A program made the position numbers and the translations under genes. Under the pieces are notes generated by a model that did not search any database, was not told where the DNA came from, and saw only the letters and a program-made list of their open reading frames with translations. A DNA stretch of 39,974 bases from CAYFUL01 sp964346375 (GTDB lineage Bacteria > Bacillota > Clostridia > Tissierellales > Peptoniphilaceae), in NCBI GenBank assembly GCA_964346375.1, contig CAYFUL010000008.1, forward strand, positions 1 through 39,974, given 5' to 3'. How positions within the stretch are numbered: position 1 is the stretch's first letter; each line of letters opens with the position of its first letter. Below are positions 33,476 to 39,974 of the stretch, one piece after another.

Positions 33476-36400
33476 ATGAAAGTAACGAAGAAAAAAATTT
33501 CACTTTTACTTGCAATCTTAATGCTACTTGGTTCTACAATAGATACCTTAGCTTTAGGTATAAATTCCGAAGATGTTGATCCAGTAGAAAAGCAAGTAGA
33601 AATAGTTGACCAAGAAGGGCCGCCTATAGGGATCCCACCTGTAGAAGAACAAGATGGCCCAGAGGATTTACTACCCATTGAAGTTCCTCCAGAGGAAGAA
33701 TTCTTTCCAATAGAGAATCCTCCAGTAGAAGGTAATCAAATTGAAGAAGAGTTAGATAAAAATAAGGACTTTCAAATTATTGAACCTATTTTTATGGAAG
33801 AACTATTTAATAATTCTATGCCTTATGTAAAGGAAGTTGCAGTAGGAGATGTACTACTAGCAAGGGACTTTATACTAAATGCAGATGAATTAATTGGTGG
33901 AAGAATATACTTTGATATTGATGGAAATCAAGATGAAGTATTAGAAGTACAGGAAGATTTTCAAGGAAAGACTATAAAATTAAAGGTAGAGTTAAATGAT
34001 ACGGTCTATGAGCGAGAAATAACACTACAAATAAAAGAAGAGACTGTAGAAAATTTTAATACTGAAGGAGATAATCCAGAACAATTAGTAGGAGATGAAA
34101 TTCCAGATGGAACAATAAGCTATGGTCCATTTGAAAGTGCTACTACTCAGACATATACAAGGTCTATGGGAATAAGAGCATCTGATGCAGATCAGTGGAT
34201 TAAGGATTTAATAGACCCTGATGTAAATACTGACTTACGCGAACCAGGTTCAGTAAAGGCTTATAAACCAGTAATTGAAGAAGACCCAATATATGCAAAT
34301 AAGTGGAAAGTAAAAATGCTAGTCGCAGCTAGAGATTCTATAAAGACATCTAGAATTGTCCTTGTAATAGATACATCGGGAAGTATGGAAAAAAACGGGA
34401 GATTAGAAGAAGCAAAAGCAGCTGCAAATGCATTTGTAAACCAAGTATTAAATGAATCCAATAATACACAAATAGGGATAGTTAGTTTTGGATCTAGTCA
34501 AAGCATCGTTTCGACTTTCACAAATAATTTGACTTTCACAAATAATAAAACAGAATTACACAATGTAATTAATAATTTATCTGCCGATGGAGGAACATTT
34601 ACACAAGCGGGAGTTCGCCAAGCTGGAGTAATGCTAAATAGTTCTACCGTTGATAAAAAATACATGGTAGTTCTTTCAGATGGTGTACCTACTTATAACT
34701 ATGTACTGAATAATCCAAGTGAGTTTTTAATTCCAGGTGGACCTGGGATTAGGACAAATGAAAGACAAACAGGGACAGATATGCCATCTGATGCATTTAA
34801 TTATCCTGAATCCACTGGTGCTGGCAGTAGCATGTGGCATCGATTTGAGACAAGTGGAATATGGAACGATAATTACTACCTTTATTATAATAGTGGAAAT
34901 TGTGCAATAGCAGAAGCAGGATATGCAAAAGCAGATCAGATTCACGTTTATACAGTTGGTCTACAAACCGATACAACAGGAGGAACTAGTGTCCTAACAG
35001 ATATGGCGTCTCCAGAAGGTTTTACAGAAGTAACAGACCCATCTCAATTAACACCTGTATTTGAAGAGATAGCATCAAATATTTTAAAGACAGTTAACCA
35101 GGCAAAAGTAGATGTAAATTTTAAAACGGGATTTGAATTACCAGCAGAATTTGATTCAACAACTGCTAAAAAATCCCAAGGATCAAATTTAACAGTGGTA
35201 AATGGAAAACCTAAGTGGGAGATGAACACAGTATCAACATTGTACGATACTGCAGATCCAACATTAAGATACGAATACATCATATTTGAAGTAACCATAA
35301 ATGACGATATACTAGATAATAATGAAGTAGGAAGTGGAATAGTAAATCCACTGGATTTAGTAAACATGACCTACACAGACCAAAATGGAGCAACACAAAC
35401 AATTTCATTTCCAGAAGCCCAAGTATCACCAGTTCTATTGGTATTGAAAAAAATAGTTGACGATAATGCTGGTGGGGCAGCAGTGGATTCAGATAAGCGT
35501 GAATTTAAGTTTATAGTTAAAAAACAAGGGGAAAGTGAAATCCATGAGATAATTAGACTTAGACCAGGCAAATCTAAAATACTCCATGATTTGGAAAAAG
35601 GAACAACTTATTTAGTTTATGAGTCTAAAGAAGCTGAAGTATATGACGAAAATAATGCAAATCCAATTCCATTTAATGTAGATGAATATTACGGAGATTT
35701 TAGTGCAACAGGTGGAACAGTAGTAGCTCCAATTACAGAAGTGGATGGATTAGGACAGGGCTTATTAAATCAGGTTACATCAAGTGGTGGACAAAGAGTC
35801 GATATGACCTTTAAGAACGTTGAAGTAGAAGAAGCAAAAGCCACAATAAGTATAAAAAAATTAGTAGAGGAAAAAACAAGAAGCGCAGGATTAACTAGAG
35901 CAGGTCAAAAATTTAAAATAAATCTAACAAGATTAGATGGAGAATTGCCAGGATTTGGAAATGAACACAATTATACTCAAGAAGTAGGAATAAATGAAAC
36001 AGCTACAATTCCTCATAAAATGCGTTTCACAACCTATACTGTAACGGAATTAGATACAGACCAAATACTTCCATATAAGCCAAAAGAAGACGAACAAGGA
36101 AAACAAGTTCAGATAACACTTTACAAAGTATTAGAAGGTTTACAAGATGGAAAAACAGTGGGCCAAGTAATAGATTTTACCAATGTATATGACTCAACAG
36201 AAACAGTAACAGTAACTGCTACTAAAACATGGGAAAATGGTCCACAAACAGATCATATAAAGCCAACATTAGAACTATTTGCCGATGGAATTAAGGTAAC
36301 AGACATAGAACCTATAATTTCACCATCAGGACCATCAAAATATACCTTTACTTGGAATGTACCAGTAATAGATACGGCAACGGGAGAAATAATAGAATAT

Positions 36401-36537
36401 ACAGTAGCAGAAGCTGGAGTAGAAAATGGGCAGATAGAAATAAATGGAAATATTTATACTGTTACACAAGATGGGAATGATATAACAAACACCTACGTAG
36501 TACCAACAGATGGAAGTTTTACAGCAACAAAGGTATG
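33476..36537 (+). CDS. Giant surface protein, N-terminal part: VWA domain and Cna-B-like repeats (runs into a gap)
   Basis: About 1020 residues before the N block. A signal peptide (KKKISLLLAILMLLGSTIDT) leads into a Pro/Glu-rich acidic stretch (about 35-95). A von Willebrand A domain (about 275-545) has the MIDAS motif DTSGS near residue 299, GGTFTQ and LSDGVPT, and probably binds metal and ligand. Cna-B/collagen-adhesin-like beta repeats begin near 650 (LLVLKKIVDDNAGG), 790 (ATISIKKLVEEKT), 905 (TVTATKTWENG) and 1015 (SFTATKVW). This looks like an adhesin or pilin-like surface protein. AAAGGAAG precedes the ATG. The frame does not continue directly into 36638-37622 because the gap length is unknown. 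It is divergent from the tandem-HTH gene. Confidence 0.88.
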
Positions 36538-36637
36538 NNNNNNNNNNNNNNNNNNNNNNNNNNNNNNNNNNNNNNNNNNNNNNNNNNNNNNNNNNNNNNN
36601 NNNNNNNNNNNNNNNNNNNNNNNNNNNNNNNNNNNNN
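36538..36637. other. Assembly gap (100 N, placeholder length)
   Basis: Exactly 100 N. Both flanks read as the start of a Cna-B-like repeat (TATKVW before, SATKIWLDN after), so identical tandem repeats probably broke the assembly. The reading frames on the two sides differ by this placeholder length. Confidence 0.97.
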
Positions 36638-37622
36638 AAAGGAAGTTTCTGCTACTAAAATTTGGCTAGACAATAGAAATGTTCATCCAACTATTTGGTT
36701 TAAATTGTACAGACAAATTCCTGGTGGAAAAGTTGAACCTGTACCAGGTGCTCCTATAAGAGAGTTAAAGAATGGAACTGTAAAAGTTAGTTGGGATGTC
36801 GATCTAACAGATGGTAATGGCATAAATTACATCTTCTCTGTTAAAGAAGTAGACAAGTATGGTAATAATTTCGTACCTGCAGGCTATGAAAAATTTGAAA
36901 GTGGACTTACTGTAAAAAATAAAGAGGTATTCTACACTCCAATTATTATTCCACCAATTGGATTAAATAAGGATGATCACTTCCCTTATGTTGTTGGTTA
37001 TCCTGATGGAAGTTTCAAAGCTGAAGGAAATATTACTAGAGCAGAGATGACTGCAATTTTCTCTAGACTATTAAAAGAAAAAATTCGCTTAAATGAAAAT
37101 TACAACTTGCCATTTAGCGATGTTAGTAGAGATAGTTGGTATGCCGAGTATGTTGGACATCTTACTTTGGTAAAGGTTATTGAGGGTTATCCTGATGGAA
37201 CCTTTAGGCCTGAAAATCAAATTACAAGGGCAGAATTTGCCGCTGTTGCTTCTAGATTCATTAAGAACAAAAAATCAATAGGTGGTTTTTCAGACGTTAG
37301 TAATGAATTCTGGGCAAGGGAAAGTATTGAGTATGTTAAGGCTGAAGGATGGATAACTGGCTATCCTGATGGAACATTTAAACCAGAGCAACCTATTACT
37401 AGAGCAGAAGTAGTTTCTATTGTAAATAAGATGCTTGATAGAAATGCAGATAAGTCTTATGTTGATAGAAATAGAGTTGTACTTGCAAACTATACAGATT
37501 TAAGTCTAAGTCATTGGGCATACTATCCAATTATGGAGGCAAGTAATGGCCACGACTATGAAAGACTTGCTAATAGAGCAGAGAGATGGATGAACCACTG
37601 GGTTCCTAACGAGAAAAAATAG
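36638..37622 (+). CDS. Surface protein, C-terminal part: Cna-B-like repeat and three SLH domains
   Basis: The continuation of the 33476 gene, or the end of a related gene. It starts in a Cna-B-like unit (SATKIWLDNRNVHPTIWFKL), then has a Pro-rich link (YTPIIIPPIGLN) and three S-layer homology domains: GYPDGSFKAEGNITRAEMTA, then FSDVSRDSWYAEYVG with GYPDGTFRPENQITRAEFAA, then FSDVSNEFWARESIEYVKAE with GYPDGTFKPEQPITRAEVVS, and a trailing half (YTDLSLSHWAYYPIMEA). SLH domains hold proteins to pyruvylated wall polymer. Codon choice is T-ending (Ile about 18% ATA) whereas the part before the gap is mixed to A-ending. A terminator follows at 37648. Confidence 0.88.
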
Positions 37623-37647
37623 TTTTACTCCGTAAAAATTTATAAAT

Positions 37648-37681
37648 GGTACTGGTGAGAAATCACCAGTGCTATTTTTTT
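37648..37681 (+). terminator. Intrinsic terminator of the SLH surface protein gene
   Basis: ACTGGTGA and TCACCAGT pair perfectly around GAAA, extended by weaker flanks, followed by seven T. Confidence 0.9.
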
Positions 37682-37718
37682 ACTAATTTTTAAAATATCA
37701 TTACAGAATACTAGATTA

Positions 37719-37747
37719 TTGTCTTAAAGTCTATAAAATGGTATTAT
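37719..37747 (+). promoter_or_regulatory. Promoter of the 37775 membrane protein gene
   Basis: TTGTCT (37719-37724), a 17-nt spacer and TATTAT (37742-37747), preceded by TGG, i.e. an extended -10. Confidence 0.7.
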
Positions 37748-37774
37748 AAAGATATTAACATTCGGAGGTAATGT

Positions 37775-38797
37775 ATGAATAACAAGGTCAAGAATGGAAT
37801 TATTTTTTTAGTTTTTTTGGTGCTCCTATTTGCGTCTAATTTTTTAAATCTATTTAGTAAGAATGTACTTTGGCCTGAAAAGTACAACTTCTCTACGCCT
37901 TTCCATGGTTTGGTTTTTAAAGACCCTTCTGATATTTCTGGGTTAACTGTGGAGAGAAGTATTGAAAAAGAAAAGTCTGGCAATTTAATTGTATATAAGA
38001 TTAATTTTGAGTACGATTCTACTGGTTCTAGCTTTAGAATTTTAGGGAGTCCAGTTAGGCAGGTGTATTTTCCCGATGGAATTATTCCAGTAAAATCTAA
38101 CGCAACTTTAAAAGGGGATTATTCTAAAATTAATGATGCACTTTTTACTGACGAACTAAAGTATAGAGATCTTTATAAAAATGCAACGGAGTATGAATTT
38201 TTACCAGAGTCATCTATTATGGTTCCCCTTACTCCAGAGCGCACAGAATATGAATTTACTCTTGTATATGCGCCTAAGGAGTTGGTTTACGGTAGGGGAA
38301 TGGCACTTGCAGATACCTCTGTTTTTATTACCAATGCTCGTACTGAAAAGGTAAATAATATTACTGGTAAGGAGATTAAAGCTGGCTATAAGACTTTTAA
38401 TCAAAGTGGTTTCTATGTAACTCCACTTGAAATTACATTAAATAATCAAATTTCTACACTCTCTATTTTAAATAATATTGCAACAATAGTATTTATTGCC
38501 TCAGCTATTGTACTTGTACTTATGATTTGGATAGATAGATATAAATTAGAGTATGTCTATGTTATTTTAATGTACCTAATGATACTAACCTTCCATAGAT
38601 TTTTAGGATATGGAATAAAAACTCTAGGACTAATTATAGTTCTGCCAATAATTGCATATATTTCCTCACTACTTGCAAAACTTATGACAAGGGAAAGATT
38701 TAAAGTAACTACTAAAGATTTTAGACAGTCTATTGCCTATACTCTTGCATTTTTACTTGTAGTAGTAGTTGTTTATATTATCCCAAGAGCATTTTAG
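37775..38797 (+). CDS. Membrane protein of unknown function with extracytoplasmic domain
   Basis: 340 residues: one N-terminal membrane segment (IIFLVFLVLLFASNFLNLF), an extracytoplasmic beta-rich region of about 200 residues (containing YDSTGSSFRILGSPVRQVYF and LTPERTEYEFTLVYAPKELV), then four membrane segments clustered in the last 110 residues, ending at the basic/hydrophobic tail. I do not recognise the family. GGAGGT precedes the ATG. It has its own promoter and a terminator overlapping its stop, so it is monocistronic. Confidence 0.78.
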   Translation: MNNKVKNGIIFLVFLVLLFASNFLNLFSKNVLWPEKYNFSTPFHGLVFKDPSDISGLTVERSIEKEKSGNLIVYKINFEYDSTGSSFRILGSPVRQVYFPDGIIPVKSNATLKGDYSKINDALFTDELKYRDLYKNATEYEFLPESSIMVPLTPERTEYEFTLVYAPKELVYGRGMALADTSVFITNARTEKVNNITGKEIKAGYKTFNQSGFYVTPLEITLNNQISTLSILNNIATIVFIASAIVLVLMIWIDRYKLEYVYVILMYLMILTFHRFLGYGIKTLGLIIVLPIIAYISSLLAKLMTRERFKVTTKDFRQSIAYTLAFLLVVVVVYIIPRAF

Positions 38798-38822
38798 GTT
38801 TCACCTAATATGCTTTTATTTT
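38788..38822 (+). terminator. Intrinsic terminator overlapping the end of the 37775 gene
   Basis: AGCATTTTAGGT and ACCTAATATGCT pair with one T-T mismatch around TTC, followed by TTTATTTT. The left arm contains the stop codon TAG. Confidence 0.85.
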
Positions 38823-38836
38823 ACACAAAAATGATT

Positions 38837-38842
38837 TATAAT
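38837..38842 (+). promoter_or_regulatory. Consensus -10 box of the BMP lipoprotein gene
   Basis: A perfect TATAAT 24 nt upstream of the ATG at 38866, with AAAAGGAGGT as ribosome site between. I find no good -35 at 16-18 nt. Confidence 0.5.
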
Positions 38843-38865
38843 TTACATATAAAAGGAGGTTCTGT

Positions 38866-39974
38866 ATGAAGAAGAAAGGTTTTATTTCATTATTACTTGT
38901 TGCACTTTTACTACTAAGCGCTTGTGGTGGAGGAGCAAAGAATAATGGAGCAAGTGGAAACACTGCAGAAGGTAATGGAGAAGCAAATGCAAATGCAGAG
39001 GCAAATGCTCCAGCAGGAGATGTACTATCATCTCTAAAGGTAGGCTATATTACAGATGAAGGTGGAATTAACGACGGTTCATTTAACCAAGGTGTATATG
39101 AAGGATTAATGAAGGCTCAAAATGAAATTGATGGAGTAGAATTTTCATATATTGAGTCAAAGGATTCAAACGTATTTAAGCAAAACTTTGAAACTCTACT
39201 AGATGGAGGAGCAGAGCTTGTAATTGGGGCAGGATTTAAACTAGGAGACTCAATTTACGAAGAGGCAATTGCAAACCCAGATATAAAATATGCAATAGTA
39301 GACGTAGATCCAGCAGCAGCTGTAGATGAAGAAGGAAACCCAATTACAAGAGAGATACCAGAAAACCTAATTGGACTAATGTTTAGAGCAGAGGAACCAT
39401 CATTCCTAGTAGGATATATTGCAGGGATGACAACTCAAACAAACAAAGTTGGATTTGTAGGTGGACAGGAAACAAGTCTAATACTTGCATTTGACTATGG
39501 ATACAGAGCAGGAGTAGACTACGCAGCAAAGGAACTAGGAAAGCAAATAGAAGTACTAGTACAGTATGTAGGAGACTTCTCTGATTCAGCAAAGGGAAAG
39601 GCAATTGCAAACCAAATGTACTCTAATGGCGCAGATGTAGTATATCATGCAGCAGGAGGAGCAGGAGATGGAGTTATAAACTCAGCTAAGGAAGTAAATA
39701 AGTGGGCAATAGGTGTAGATAGAGATCAAATCGAAGACGCACCAGATAATATGCTTACATCAGCAATGAAAAATGCAAATATAGTAGTACAACAAATAGT
39801 TCAAGATACAGTAGACGGAAAATGGGAAGGTGGAAAAACTATAACCTACGGACTAAAGGACGAAGGAGCAGTAGGAGTTGCACCATCAAGCTCAAAACAC
39901 GTTCCACAAGAAATTCTTGATAAGGTAGATGAAATATCTAAGAAAATCGTAGCAGGGGAAATAGTAGTACCATA
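38866..39974 (+). CDS. BMP-family nucleoside-binding lipoprotein (3' end cut by window)
   Basis: The substrate-binding lipoprotein of a BMP/PnrA-type ABC importer, which in studied relatives binds purine nucleosides. The signal peptide GFISLLLVALLLLSACGGG ends at the lipobox Cys, followed by an Asn/Ala/Gly linker. The BMP domain shows VGYITDEGGINDGSFNQGVY, ELVIGAGFKLGDSI, PSFLVGYIAGMTTQTNKVGF, VYHAAGGAGDGVINSAKEV and AIGVDRDQIEDAPDNMLTSA. 369 codons are present with no stop, so only a few residues are missing. Permease and ATPase genes would be expected just past the window. Ile codons go from mostly ATT in the first half to mostly ATA in the second. Confidence 0.93.
   Translation, partial: MKKKGFISLLLVALLLLSACGGGAKNNGASGNTAEGNGEANANAEANAPAGDVLSSLKVGYITDEGGINDGSFNQGVYEGLMKAQNEIDGVEFSYIESKDSNVFKQNFETLLDGGAELVIGAGFKLGDSIYEEAIANPDIKYAIVDVDPAAAVDEEGNPITREIPENLIGLMFRAEEPSFLVGYIAGMTTQTNKVGFVGGQETSLILAFDYGYRAGVDYAAKELGKQIEVLVQYVGDFSDSAKGKAIANQMYSNGADVVYHAAGGAGDGVINSAKEVNKWAIGVDRDQIEDAPDNMLTSAMKNANIVVQQIVQDTVDGKWEGGKTITYGLKDEGAVGVAPSSSKHVPQEILDKVDEISKKIVAGEIVVP

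Noticed and set aside
1..39974. CRISPR arrays, tRNA or rRNA genes, integrase or attachment sites
   Set aside because: I saw no regularly spaced direct repeats, no cloverleaf with a TTCGA arm, and no recombinase motifs.

Overview
The window is AT-rich DNA from a low-GC Gram-positive anaerobe. Ribosome binding sites are strong, TTG and GTG starts are common, intrinsic terminators have long T runs, and a T-box leader is present. Together with SLH-domain surface protein, lipoproteins, NifS/ThiI and puuR-potABCD, this suggests a Bacillota of the Tissierellia/Peptoniphilaceae type (inference; no 16S gene is present). Two N blocks (10449-10458 and 36538-36637) show it is a draft assembly.

Layout. 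1-4250: ilvE, a repeat block, then an apbE / membrane protein / thermonuclease operon whose nuclease carries an in-frame TGA, followed by two further repeat types. 4285-6173 (minus): a decayed ABC-transporter cluster. 6331-7964: a Crp/Fnr regulator divergent from rplM-rpsI. 8047-8794: a hicAB toxin-antitoxin pair with an operator inside its promoter. 8894-10800: a broken flavocytochrome-type fumarate reductase, the kind of protein ApbE flavinylates. 11042-12550: a HerA-like ATPase. 12565-16499: a T-box leader with a histidine (CAC) specifier controlling an amino-acid ABC importer and an M20 amidohydrolase. 16618-20718 (minus): a large tandem-HTH protein and a secreted phosphodiester glycosidase. 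21180-26236: a YprB-like nuclease divergent from nifS-thiI-lemA-TPM-PPC genes. 26731-31032: puuR-potABCD polyamine uptake. 31459-37622: a second tandem-HTH protein divergent from a very large VWA/Cna-B/SLH surface protein split by a gap. 37775-39974: an unknown membrane protein and a BMP-family lipoprotein running off the end.

Most interesting points. (1) The two ~600-residue tandem-HTH proteins are collinear paralogues, and the DNA upstream of each holds a palindrome with the same 9-3-9 layout and an identical 12-mer, CTAAATTGGCAA: a candidate undescribed regulator family with its operator. (2) Two copies of a ~230-nt intergenic element fold into nested helices, with a compensatory C-G to T-A change. 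(3) Ile codon choice shifts strongly from ATT to ATA from the 5' to the 3' end of at least two operons. (4) A cluster of broken genes lies in the first 11 kb. Everything was read by eye; no search or folding program was run.
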